Virus record (IMG/VR): IMGVR_UViG_3300044630_004832
Coordinates: 1 to 50,193 of that record
Length of the DNA: 50,193 nt
Reading direction: 5' to 3' (one strand)
Source of the DNA: a virus
In this document: piece after piece, positions 1 to 10,300 of the stretch
Layout: each line of letters begins with the position of its first letter
Numbering within the stretch: the first letter of the stretch is position 1
Position numbers and translations under genes: made by a program
The notes under the pieces: model-generated
What the model was told of the DNA's origin: nothing
The model's input: the letters and a program-made list of their open reading frames with translations, nothing else
The model's database searches: none

Positions 1-1
1 G

Positions 2-775
2 GGTTACGACGCTTACGAAATGGATGAGCAAAAGGCTGCAGACATCGGCCTTGAAGCAGAACTCAAAATCAAGCGCATGTACACCGAAACGGAACGCACT
101 GAAATGGCAAAAGAGGGCATTGCAATGTCCGACGGGTCGATGCCAATTGCAGACGCAGAAGACCTTAAAAATGCTGTTCAAGCATTCGGTCGAGCAAAAG
201 ACAAGAAAGCCGCACGCGCACACATCATGAAGCGTGCCCGCGCTCTTGCCGAAGATGGCTTGATTCCAGAAGACTGGATGAAGAACGTCAAGAAGTCATT
301 TGGCGAGAACTCTTCCGATTCTGAAAAGGCTCTTGTTGACAATGAATTCCTTGCAGATTTGATGGAGTTCCAGTTGCTTGCTGAGGAAGCAGACATTAAG
401 TCTCCTTCCGAATTGGAACAGTCAGAAAAGCGCATGTACTCAGACGAATCGCGTGAAGAAATGTCCGATTCGGGAGAAGCACTGCCTGATGGTTCCTATC
501 CGATTGCAGATGAAGCGGACCTCCGCAATGCGATTCAGGCTTATGGACGAGCAAAAGACAAAGAAGCCGCAAAGAAGCACATCATGAAACGCGCTCGCGA
601 TCTAAAACTTGAGGAACTCATCCCCGAAGAGTGGACCGCCGATGGTGGCTCCAAAGAGTACTCGGAAGATGAAATGGAAGACCCAGAAGAAAAGGCAGAC
701 GGGATTTTGGCTTCTCTCGAAGAGTTCAATTCTTTGCTTGAGGCAGAAACCAAGGCTCCTGAAGTTACCGACTGA
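2..775 (+). CDS. C-terminal part of a phage protein with two DUF6582-like repeats (probably prohead protease tail)
   Basis: The frame is open to the left edge, so the N-terminus is missing and the first ATG at 20 is probably internal. About 255 residues are seen. Two copies of a roughly 70-residue module are present, each with the order RMY, then DGS, P-I-A-D, DL(K/R)NA(V/I)QA(F/Y)GRAKDK, AA, H-I-M-K-R-A-R, IPE(D/E)W (about residues 25-95 and 137-205 counted from the ATG). This matches my memory of the DUF6582 module, often found at the C-terminus of phage prohead proteases or as a separate head-region protein. The linkers are strongly acidic. The position upstream of the capsid gene supports a head-assembly role. 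The catalytic part is not in the window, so the protease assignment is inference. Confidence 0.6.
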   Translation, partial: GYDAYEMDEQKAADIGLEAELKIKRMYTETERTEMAKEGIAMSDGSMPIADAEDLKNAVQAFGRAKDKKAARAHIMKRARALAEDGLIPEDWMKNVKKSFGENSSDSEKALVDNEFLADLMEFQLLAEEADIKSPSELEQSEKRMYSDESREEMSDSGEALPDGSYPIADEADLRNAIQAYGRAKDKEAAKKHIMKRARDLKLEELIPEEWTADGGSKEYSEDEMEDPEEKADGILASLEEFNSLLEAETKAPEVTD

Positions 776-816
776 GGTCAGCATTTTCGACCACACCGAT
801 CACAAGTCTGAGAGTT

Positions 817-2904
817 ATGGACACTGAGTCAGAAAAAACAGGTGATGTGTCCGAAGACGCTGAGATCAACGATTCGGAACAACACGAAGATGAAGTCATT
901 GCTGAAATTCATTCAACAATGTTTGGTCTCCCCATCAACGGAAATCAAGAACTCGTAAATTACAAAGGCCTTATCGCCCGAGGAGTTCTTCAACCATATT
1001 TCATCGAAGGCAAAGTTGGTCTCGTCGGAAGCCGTTCTCGTCTTGGACAAACAGTCCAAGGTGTCGGGTCCATCGTCCTCCCCGGAAATGTAAGTGTTGT
1101 TCGATCGCCGGTACGTTCTGCGATTGCGCGAACCCTCACTCCGGGTGGTGGCAGTGACAATAATCTTGTCGGCCGTGCTGTTAGTTCCGCGGTGGGCCGG
1201 ACGCGACGGGCAGCACGAAAAGTTCTTCGCTGTCCTGCCGGTTTCGAATATGGCGGTCGATTTGCTTCACGGAATCTTGCGAATTGTGGCCGTCAACTAT
1301 TCGACATTCCCGGCATTGGTGACGGGATAGGCGGCGGAAGCGGCCGAGGCCTAGTCGGCCTTGTCCGACGCGCTGGAGAGCAAATTGATATTGGCAACTA
1401 TGGTTTGACTGCTACGCAAATTCAACGTGCGACTCAAATCCCTCGTGTTGGAGGCAACAACTCCGGCAAGCGGAACAGGGGCGTTGTAGCGGCTGTAACC
1501 GCCTTATCGGGTAAATCGGAATCGGATGCTTTCCTAGTTCGCCAAGATGGTTTCACACTAAAACCAGTTATTGGCACTGAGATTCTGGCAACTATCCGCA
1601 AAAATCCTGATATGGATAACGGAAGTTTTGTTTCTCGGATTTCGAACACTTCGACCATCGGTCACGACTCAACCCCAATGCTTTGGATGTCAAACGCCCG
1701 ATCAGTGGTTTTTGTTACCCCCGATGGTGGCAACATCACCGTCGAACGTGCAAAAGATTTGACCATCGGCGAAAAACGCAAACTAACAAAGTTTTGGGAC
1801 TCCTCCGCTGGCACCCCTGAAAAAGAATTCGATCTTGCTAGCCGCATCCGCTCATTAGTTGATTCCTCCGAAGGTGGACTCACTTACAACGAGCGTTTCC
1901 CCAGTGTTGATAACGCAAACGACCTTGTAACTGTTTCCGAAATTGGCAAAGACAAAAGTCAGCGTTCAGTGCGGCGCTGGGTTTACGCGAACTACATGGC
2001 GGACAATGCGCCCGGACGTAACAAAAAGCGCAAGTGGAAAGAAATCGGAAAAGCCTCTACGGGATCAATCGTTCGTGACAACGAGATCACAAAACCAAAT
2101 GAAGCAACAACCTTCTTGAAAGAGAACGGCGACCCATTCGAAGTTCCACCTTCCCTGCTTGGAGACGCTCTTAATAAATCTAAAGCGTTTACGGCAACGC
2201 AACTGCAGCCCGGCGTGGAACTGCTTGAACGTGGCGATGGCAAGAAGTTCTACCGCGTCGAGTCCACGGGAACGTACTCAAATCTGAGCCATCGTGTTTC
2301 TTCTGACGTTCACTCTGTCCTCGGTCTTGAATCAGGACGAGTGGCGTTTATCGGTACTGGCGGTGACCGCTCAGTCCTTATCGAACATCCGGAGAATCTG
2401 CCGGGAGTGAAAGTGTCTCGCGATTCAATTGCAGATTCCGATGCCGAAGATCTATTACGAATTGCTGTTTCCGATTACTTGTTAGACAATCAGAAGAGAA
2501 GTCCTGCTTCTTTGCTTGCGATTCGTAAGGGTGATGCCAAAGGTGTCATCGCCGATGACAACGGGAAAGCCGCTCTTGCTGGATTGTCTACGGAAGAGTT
2601 GAAGTCACGGCGCGCTTTGGTTCTTGGCGACTATTTTAAAGTTTCGCGAAATGAGCAGATGTCGAAAAAGTTTAATGAACTTCGTGAGACTCAGCGACGC
2701 CAATTGCTGAGGGTTTACGACGGCCTTCTCGATCGAGCGAGTAAGTTTAACTTTTCTGAGTATGCGGAAAGACTGGGAGTTGACGGTGGACTTTCATCTG
2801 CCGAAAAACAGCATCTTGAGTTGATCCAAAAACTTTATTCTCAGCGGTTAGAGAACCTGCGTAGAAGCCGAAAGCAGTTTTTGCAGATTATTGGAGTGTT
2901 GTAA
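817..2904 (+). CDS. Large head-region protein with degenerate PI3K/HipA-like kinase domain
   Basis: 695 aa starting at an ATG 41 bases after the upstream stop. The N-terminus is acidic. A block around residues 125-165 reads R-C-P-A-G, G-G, N-C-G and resembles the WRC...GG...CG block of the next three large proteins. Around residues 472-585 the order matches the kinase-like domain at 13140-15485: a lysine-containing strand (KKFYRVES), a helix with LSHRVSSDVHSVLGL, then SDYLLDNQKRSPASLL and a later ADDNG. The DRHxGN and IDxx catalytic motifs of active relatives are replaced by QKRSPA and ADDN, so it looks like a pseudokinase. The C-terminus is a charged helical tail. TAATG couples it to the next gene. 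The similarity is from reading by eye; an unrelated structural role is possible. Confidence 0.5.
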   Translation: MDTESEKTGDVSEDAEINDSEQHEDEVIAEIHSTMFGLPINGNQELVNYKGLIARGVLQPYFIEGKVGLVGSRSRLGQTVQGVGSIVLPGNVSVVRSPVRSAIARTLTPGGGSDNNLVGRAVSSAVGRTRRAARKVLRCPAGFEYGGRFASRNLANCGRQLFDIPGIGDGIGGGSGRGLVGLVRRAGEQIDIGNYGLTATQIQRATQIPRVGGNNSGKRNRGVVAAVTALSGKSESDAFLVRQDGFTLKPVIGTEILATIRKNPDMDNGSFVSRISNTSTIGHDSTPMLWMSNARSVVFVTPDGGNITVERAKDLTIGEKRKLTKFWDSSAGTPEKEFDLASRIRSLVDSSEGGLTYNERFPSVDNANDLVTVSEIGKDKSQRSVRRWVYANYMADNAPGRNKKRKWKEIGKASTGSIVRDNEITKPNEATTFLKENGDPFEVPPSLLGDALNKSKAFTATQLQPGVELLERGDGKKFYRVESTGTYSNLSHRVSSDVHSVLGLESGRVAFIGTGGDRSVLIEHPENLPGVKVSRDSIADSDAEDLLRIAVSDYLLDNQKRSPASLLAIRKGDAKGVIADDNGKAALAGLSTEELKSRRALVLGDYFKVSRNEQMSKKFNELRETQRRQLLRVYDGLLDRASKFNFSEYAERLGVDGGLSSAEKQHLELIQKLYSQRLENLRRSRKQFLQIIGVL

Positions 2905-5900
2905 TGGAACAAATCATGATCATTACTGACGCTGCGACTGATAAGACTTTTGCTGTGGCAACTGAAGAAGACGGTTCGTTGCGACTGTTTGGTGTTGATT
3001 CTGCCGGACAGGAGTGGGCGGAGTGGGTTGATCAGGAAACGAAGGGCAGGGGTACTCTTAATTCGATTATCCCAACTCTTGGTTACGCGATGCGCATTGA
3101 GGGTCCGAAGCCGTTGACTCGTCAGTTGCGGTCACGTTTGGCTGACCTTCTGCCTAAGGTTCGAGATGATGTTCGGCTGGAGTTAGTTGAAGGTCGCGTA
3201 AAGGCTTCCGGTAAGAAGACTGCGGAGATCTCTCCGTCCGCAAAATATTTGCACCGCGATTTAGTTAAATCGATTGCTGCTAATCGGATTTCAGCAACGG
3301 GCTTTCATAATCGTCAAAACGTGATCAATTATAAAGCGAAGGCTTTTTTCATTGATCGTTATCACGCTTCGATGGCCTATGAGATCAAAAACGCAAATGC
3401 CATTTGGGATCCGAATCTGGGTCCGAGTGGTGGTTGGCGATGTCCGCCGGGAACACGATTTGGTGGTTATATCACCGATGAGTGGGGCCGTAATTGCGGA
3501 TTGGGGGTGACCCGTCGAATCGTTAATGCGATTACCAGCGTCGGGCAGGGTGCTACAAATTTTACTGATCGGCGCCGGGGGCGCCGCAAACCGGAGGGTT
3601 TAGGTCCTTCGTTGCGTGATTCGGCTCGTACTGGGGCTGAGTCTGTTGATGGCGAGTATGAACTGCCTGAACCGCCTGATGCGGTAGAAGGGGAGGCTCT
3701 TACTGTTGCTGATGTTGACATGGAACTTGTCGATCTTGAAGCAGGATCCCCAGAAGCGCGCAAAAATCGTCGTCGAACCAGAAGGGGCGCTCGCCAAGAA
3801 CGAGCAGACAACTTTCGAGAAGAGAGGCGTCAAAATAGTCGCTTTTATCGCTTCTTAGAAGACTTCGATGACCTTTTGGAGTACGGCGAAATTCGCTCTA
3901 ACGAAGAAAGAGATCAAGAATTAGCAGAATACAGAGAACGTCGTGGACGACCGGCGGAACAGCGACTTAGAGATTTGGCGGACAGGCTTGATCTCGGATG
4001 GGGCAGACGAGATGAAGACGAAGAGGAGCAACCTCAGCAGTCGCCTCGTCCTAGGGGGCGTGAGCGTTCCGTAGTCGACCCCGAGACAGGCGCAGTAACT
4101 ATCTTGGCTAGGTCACAAGAACCGTTAACAGCCGCTTATAGTGACCTCCGTGAAGAGTACTCAAATGACCCTGTAGCCCTTCGCCGTATCCGCGAATCAG
4201 AGAAGGGAGCCGAAACGATTGCAGAAAGTCGACGCAAACGAGATCAATTAGAACTAGATCAAATTGAGGATGGGTCGTTTGCAGCGAAAGTTTCTAACGG
4301 AGAGATCCCTCCGGCCGTTGATGGAGAGATCGATGATGACGGGGTAAGCGATCGGACTTCAGAAATCTTCGTTATAACTAAAATTCAACGATTGCGTGAA
4401 GCCGCTGATCGTTTAACGGAATCCGCTGAAGAGTTCTCGGAGAACTTGACTCGTAGTTCTTTGACGGAAAAAATTAAAAATGCTCGGGCGTTATATGATC
4501 TAGATGAAACTCAACGCCGTATCGCAAATTTGGCTGAGTGGCTGGAGCGAAGGGGAATAGATGATGTCGATTCAGTTCCTCCGGATATCACTTTGGGGGC
4601 TTTGTTTGATGGCGTTAAGCACGATATGTGGAAGCAGGAACAAGATGCTTCATTGTTTGAGTACACCCGAGAATTGGGTGAGGGAATCACTAGAGGTCTG
4701 AATGAGCCTGAGATTTACGATGAGTTGATTGACAAACTTAATAAAAGAATTGCTGATCTTGATGACAGGGTTAACAATAAAAACGAACCTTGGAATAGCC
4801 GAGTTGCTGCACAGGCTGAAAAAAACGGTCTTGCAAAAGTCCTTTTCGAAACGGAACGACATAAGGAGATGTCTCGTCAAGGTCGCATTCGCTTGGGTGA
4901 GATAGAGGCCGAAGAGGCTGGTGGTCTTTCTGCTGCTCAAAGGCAAGGACTTAAAACTAGGCGCGCCCGCACGAGAGAGATGTATGATCGGGAATTCGAA
5001 GCGCTGAAAACCTCGACTAGAGGTTTGGCTTATTTAAGTCGAGTTATCACCGACTATGAAGTTGATCAAGAAAACGCTTTGGCGGCATCTAAAGAACCTA
5101 TTTATAGTGATTTCGGTCGTGAGGCTTCTAAAGTTGACTACGAAGAAGTCGGCAGGCAGATAGAACGGCTTAAAGCCCTTTACGCTGAATTTGAAGCCGC
5201 GGGCGTAGATGTGCACGTTAGGCCGATTGTTGCTGACCCCGCTATTGATGATGAAATTTCCGAGGCAAAGAAACTGACTGATTTCGATGATCTTCGAAAA
5301 GAATTTGAAAAAGTTCCTGAAGAAATTGAAACAGAATTAAACATTTTCCCCGATTTGGAGAGGGCTGCCGAGTTCAGGGCGGAAATTGAATCTGAACAGG
5401 CTCAACTTGAACACTTGATGCGTGAATACGCGGAAAGCGATAATCCTAGAAACACTTTTCGTCAAGCGGCTTTGTATGCTGCTGACAGTCGTGACGTTAA
5501 TTTGGATTCCGGGCGTCTTTTGAATGATCCCGGTCTTTTGTTGATTGCTGAATATTATGATGGTCTTGCTCGCAAGTATCAGGCTCTTTCGGATTTTGCT
5601 CAGAATCGCGATCCGGATTCGGAAGTTGATGTGTCGCCTACTCGCGATTTTCCTAATGCTCCCGTTTTGCTTGAAGATGAGCGAGGAGCGTATGAGCGTC
5701 TGATTCCAGCCATTGAAAGTCGGGTTGAAGAGGATGCTGTTAATGCGGAAACTGCGGCTGCCCAGTCTTGGGAAAGTCGGCCTGAACCGGTCGCCGCGAA
5801 TAACGCAGCGTTCGCATCCTTAGAGCGCGCAGCACGATCCATGGAAAGAGAAGCCGATCTTTTAGTAGAGCGTATTTCTCGTATCATGGCCGGTGAAGTC

Positions 5901-7010
5901 CTGAGTCAGAATGAGGAAGCCGGTCTTTGGCGAACTGTTCGTCGATTTATTCCCGAATTCAATGCCGAAGATCTTGGCATTAGCGTTTCAGCGTCCCTTG
6001 GTCTTGAAATAGCACGTCTGAAAAGGGAGGCTGCAGCAAGACTTGTCGAATCAATGATTCCGTATTCCACGATTCCTGACATGAGTGCACGAGAACTTAT
6101 TGCTGCTCGGGCCAAATTCGTTAAGCGTTATTCGGATCAGTCTAGACGGCGTCGTAAACTGCTTCGCGGGTATGTGACTGATAATTATGGAAGCACTCGT
6201 CCTTGGTTGCGTTTCGACGTATCAGATTTTCTTGACACCGGCGCGACGCCGGGTGATGACGATTGGGACGATCAGAGAAGCCAAGCCATTTACTGGGCGG
6301 AATCGATGTTTACGATTGAAGAGTTTGAAGGTCGAGATGGCGTTTGGTTTAAAACTGGTTCTTTGAATGTCGGTTATGGTGGGGACGGCATCGAAGTTGA
6401 TGGCGCCATTTTTGCAAAGGATGGCGAGGATGGAGACTGGGAACAAGTAGGAAAATTTGACCGAACTATTACTACAGATCAGGTCAGCAATAACTCGATG
6501 TTCCTTGGCCCATCAGCGGGTTTTCACTCTGACCTTGCACAAAAAGTCCGCAATAAAGGTTTTCAAGGTGTCTTCAACCCGCACACTTGGTTGTGGGCTG
6601 ATGCGGCTGGAATTTCAAGGGTTTACGTTTCGGCTACGACGGATGGGCCTTACGTTTGGGGTCGTGTTGGATTCCGAACTGGGGCTTACGAGTTCGACGA
6701 CATTAAGGATGCCTTGAAAGGTGCGCTGCGCGAATATGAGCGAGGCACTGAAATGGATGGGATTATCCGTACAGATTTGGATGCGAATATGATTCGCTAT
6801 CTTCTGCATATTGCCGACATTCAGGGTGGAGATGCGTGGGGATTGCCTGAATTCATTGTTGCTACTTCTGATTATTATGGTTTAGATCCACAAGAGTTGC
6901 GTGCACGGGAAGCGTTCGTCAAGAGTTGGTGGATGAGCCATGTCCCATTTTCTAGTGGCGAGATAGAGTTTAGTGATGAGTATTTTGCCGACATGTATGA
7001 CATCGTTTGA
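2904..7010 (+). CDS. Giant head-region protein with shared WRC/GG/CG block and C-terminal GNAT-like acetyltransferase domain
   Basis: 1368 aa, start codon overlapping the previous stop (TAATG). Residues 1-50 resemble the small proteins encoded at 12815 and 15488 (a pattern like DGSLRLFGV), suggesting a small gene fused at the 5' end. Around residues 165-205 lies the block AIWDPNLGPSGGWRC, FGGY, NCG shared with the 1823- and 781-aa proteins. The long middle is charged and probably coiled coil. Around residues 1180-1265 the order VGKFDRTITTD, MFLGPSAG, KGFQGVFN, GISRVYVSA, GPYVWGRVGF resembles the GNAT-fold domain seen in actinobacterial polymorphic toxins, which ends in GGYAWARxGF. Acetyl-CoA-dependent modification of a host target would follow if it is active. 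The domain call is from memory of the pattern. Confidence 0.5.
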   Translation: MEQIMIITDAATDKTFAVATEEDGSLRLFGVDSAGQEWAEWVDQETKGRGTLNSIIPTLGYAMRIEGPKPLTRQLRSRLADLLPKVRDDVRLELVEGRVKASGKKTAEISPSAKYLHRDLVKSIAANRISATGFHNRQNVINYKAKAFFIDRYHASMAYEIKNANAIWDPNLGPSGGWRCPPGTRFGGYITDEWGRNCGLGVTRRIVNAITSVGQGATNFTDRRRGRRKPEGLGPSLRDSARTGAESVDGEYELPEPPDAVEGEALTVADVDMELVDLEAGSPEARKNRRRTRRGARQERADNFREERRQNSRFYRFLEDFDDLLEYGEIRSNEERDQELAEYRERRGRPAEQRLRDLADRLDLGWGRRDEDEEEQPQQSPRPRGRERSVVDPETGAVTILARSQEPLTAAYSDLREEYSNDPVALRRIRESEKGAETIAESRRKRDQLELDQIEDGSFAAKVSNGEIPPAVDGEIDDDGVSDRTSEIFVITKIQRLREAADRLTESAEEFSENLTRSSLTEKIKNARALYDLDETQRRIANLAEWLERRGIDDVDSVPPDITLGALFDGVKHDMWKQEQDASLFEYTRELGEGITRGLNEPEIYDELIDKLNKRIADLDDRVNNKNEPWNSRVAAQAEKNGLAKVLFETERHKEMSRQGRIRLGEIEAEEAGGLSAAQRQGLKTRRARTREMYDREFEALKTSTRGLAYLSRVITDYEVDQENALAASKEPIYSDFGREASKVDYEEVGRQIERLKALYAEFEAAGVDVHVRPIVADPAIDDEISEAKKLTDFDDLRKEFEKVPEEIETELNIFPDLERAAEFRAEIESEQAQLEHLMREYAESDNPRNTFRQAALYAADSRDVNLDSGRLLNDPGLLLIAEYYDGLARKYQALSDFAQNRDPDSEVDVSPTRDFPNAPVLLEDERGAYERLIPAIESRVEEDAVNAETAAAQSWESRPEPVAANNAAFASLERAARSMEREADLLVERISRIMAGEVLSQNEEAGLWRTVRRFIPEFNAEDLGISVSASLGLEIARLKREAAARLVESMIPYSTIPDMSARELIAARAKFVKRYSDQSRRRRKLLRGYVTDNYGSTRPWLRFDVSDFLDTGATPGDDDWDDQRSQAIYWAESMFTIEEFEGRDGVWFKTGSLNVGYGGDGIEVDGAIFAKDGEDGDWEQVGKFDRTITTDQVSNNSMFLGPSAGFHSDLAQKVRNKGFQGVFNPHTWLWADAAGISRVYVSATTDGPYVWGRVGFRTGAYEFDDIKDALKGALREYERGTEMDGIIRTDLDANMIRYLLHIADIQGGDAWGLPEFIVATSDYYGLDPQELRAREAFVKSWWMSHVPFSSGEIEFSDEYFADMYDIV

Positions 7011-7024
7011 TTTGAGGTTTTTTG

Positions 7025-7336
7025 ATGTTGTCTAAAAAAGAAACAGACTACGTTCGCGGTAAGTTCTTAACCGACATTACGGACTCAGATAAAAGGTCCA
7101 AGATTCTTTTTGTTGCCGACGCGCTTGCAAGCGAAATCGACAAAGACGATAACTACTATGACGTTTACTGGTCAATAGTCGGATATTTCCTTGACCCCAA
7201 AAATGACCAAGATCTAGAAAAAGACTTCAAAGATTTAGGCGGAAGCCTCACAATCGCCCCATTTGATACCCCTTACGAAGAATACCCACCGGGTATGCTT
7301 GATCAACCGGATCACGTTTTCAAATTCCCGAAATGA
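7025..7336 (+). CDS. Small acidic protein following the GNAT-domain giant
   Basis: 103 aa from the ATG at 7025, preceded by GAGG at 7014-7017. A TTG three bases earlier is a less likely start. The protein is acidic with a Tyr/Asp-rich centre (DDNYYDVYWSIVGYF) and a Pro-rich tail. No family is recognised. It lies 14 bases after a giant gene and 7 bases before the next one, the same position as the small genes at 12815 and 15488, although its sequence does not resemble them. A partner, chaperone or neutralising protein for the preceding large protein is possible, but nothing in the sequence shows this. Confidence 0.6.
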   Translation: MLSKKETDYVRGKFLTDITDSDKRSKILFVADALASEIDKDDNYYDVYWSIVGYFLDPKNDQDLEKDFKDLGGSLTIAPFDTPYEEYPPGMLDQPDHVFKFPK

Positions 7337-7343
7337 TGTGTGA

Positions 7344-10300
7344 ATGCATCGCAAAAGTTTTGTTGAACCCAAACTTGGGGTCACGGATCGCCCAATCGAT
7401 CGGCGCAATCCGCAACTTTGGCGATCATCAATTGAATACAAAGCACTCAGGTTTCGCCGCTCCAGCCGCCTAGCCACACTATCCTACGACATAAAATCAG
7501 GCGCAGCCGAATGGGACCCAAACCTCGGACCAAGCGGAGGTTGGCGATGCCGCACTGGAACTGAATTTGGTGGCTACATCACCGACCGGTGGGGACGAGG
7601 CTGTGGAGTCGGAGTATTTCGGCGACTCGTAAACACAATCGGTGGAGCAAACCGAAATAGAGCCGACTCTAAACCCAACCGTCGACGCGCTGCCCGTGAC
7701 GCCCGCTCTGGCGCCAGAAGGCTTCGGAGAATCGCGCAAGACAGAAACAACCTAGGCTCTCCCCCTCTCGGCATGGCAGCGAGCCGCGGAGAAGAGCCGG
7801 AGCAACCCCAAGACCAGCCGTGGGCAATCGAAGGGTTCCTGAATCGACTAGCGGATCTGCTTGCCCCAAACCCCAGAGGCGAAGGGCAGTCTCCGAGAAG
7901 GAACCGTAGACGTCAAGACATCGAAGACGCCGCCACATCACTGCCTCGTCCTGCCGTAGACCGTCCAGCAGACGAACCGCTACTCACTCCTGAGCCACGA
8001 ACCCGAACAAGACAGCCTCTCATAGATCCAGACAATGTTGACTGGGATCCCACAAAATGGCAAGCCATCCGCCAAGCCTATTTCGACGAGAGGGACCGGA
8101 TCATTTCAACATGGGGTACTCGCCTTGGTCTTGACGATGGAGTGGAACCGTCTATCGTGGCTGTTGACGCTTATGTTGCTGAACGACGAGAAACTGGACG
8201 AAATGCCGGTTATGTAGCGCGGTTAGAGAATGCTGCCAATGCATGGCGCACGATGTACACGCCCCCTTCACGCTTCACGATGGACGACATGGTTCGTCAA
8301 CTCAACGAGTTGAACCCTCGACGTGGCCGAGCCATTTTGGCAAACGCAGAAGAAATCGAAGCCCTTATTCGCAACGATGTTTCAGAATCGGACACGCCTG
8401 AGCCTGATCTTCCGGATGGAGATATTCCTGAGGCAGCAGTTTCGGTTCCTCAAGATGATGACTCTGAGGAGGGAGTTGCCGTTGAAGAACGCAAGCCCTT
8501 TGCGGAATTAGAGGAAATCAGAGAGGATGCTGTTGATTCTCCAAAAATGGAGAAAGCGCGAAACATTGTTAAACGGGTAAAAAAACAGTGGCGAAAATTA
8601 GATCGCGATCTCGATGAACGAATCGGCGACCCACAGTTGGGTCGTACAAGAACTTTGCTCTCTCGTCTGCGACGCATTCGTACTGATTCAATAAACGAGT
8701 ACGAGACGGGCAAGTTTGATTCACCTGAGGACGCGGTTGCTCCGGCGTATGTAGCGCAAAACCTTGAGCAGATAATTGCAGAAATAGATAAAATTATTGC
8801 GGCGATTGATCATGAATTGCCGGAGAATGTGGACGATATTGACGTTGAAAGTCTCATCGACCCGGATGCCTCATGGCGCAACACCGCTCGGCGGTGGCTA
8901 GAGGAAACGGAACTTGACACCGACGTTGTTCAAAGGCTTTTAGAGCAGTTATCTGCAGTCAGGGATTTGTTACAAAGAGTTGATGATGACGATGAGAAAG
9001 ACTTCGCCGAAGGTCGATTTAAAATACTTGAAAACATTAAAGAACTGTCTGACAGAAATGGCGTCATGATAATGTTTTCTCGCATTTTCCCAATGCCGGG
9101 TGGTGATCGGGGAGATCGACTGAACCCCCCAGCCTTGCAAGACATTTTCCACAAATTGGCAAATGATCGACAACGAAATTTCGAGAAACGGGTTTCGTTT
9201 CTCAAATCTTTGCTTGCCGAGTTATCTGCACAGGACCGAAAAATTGAAGAAGGGGACTGGAGTCCAAGAAACAATCTTTTCGTTGGTGACCCCCGCATCT
9301 CGTTGTCTCAATGGGAGGCGCACAGGGACCCCAGTGATCCCGATTACGCAGAATTGGCATTAGACCCCATTAATGATGCCGAGAAAGACATCGTCAGCGA
9401 CTTCAACAGGGCTATCGAGAGGGACGATGTAACTGCACTCCGAGACGTGGCTTCAAGAATTTGGGGGCTTGTCGGTGGGATTTCCGCTTGGCTCGACCGA
9501 GAGGAAGCAGACATAGATGGTCGCGGCGAAGAAAGTGCGCCACTGTATTCAATAAATGCCAGACGGCGATTTGAACAATTAGAATTCCTTGCCGAAATCC
9601 TTGAACGTATCGCAGACTTGGGTATACATAACGGACGGGATGAACGCCCACTTAACGAACGATCCTCGGCTATCAATGTTGATGACATTCGACAGAAGGT
9701 GAAGTTTCTTCGTGGCGGCTTAGTTACGGACCCGGGCGGCGATAAGTATCCAAGCGAAGTTATTTCGCCTGTACCGGAGATTCCTCGACTTCAGGAACTT
9801 GACTACCCATCGATAATGGATAGCAAATATGTTCGCGATCGGGAAAATTTTAAAACTCGTCTTCAAGAATCTTTTGATCGTGATTCTGATTTGGCTCGCC
9901 AGTTGGGCCAGTTTGGTGAAATCGACCGGGATGACATCGAGGGGATGCAAAGAAATCTTGACATCCTTACCCGTAGGGTTCAGTCGCGAATCAGCATGAT
10001 TACGGAGCCGGATATCCCTGAACTTGAAGAAGTTTGGGAATTCGAATATGCTAGTTATGAAGACCGAATTTACGCTGGATTACGTCTAAAGAGACTGCAA
10101 GCGATCAGAACGCAAATGCTGCGTGACGCTGTGCGTCTTGAAGAAGCAATTATTGAAGAACGTCAACGGGCTGGGGCAGATGCCCCCGCAATCCCAAACC
10201 TTCCGGAAATCTCTAACGACGTCGCTGAAACACTTGAAAAGATAAGTGACACTGAAATTCGCAAGTGGGCTAAGTCAATGCTCGGCGACATCGATCAGGA

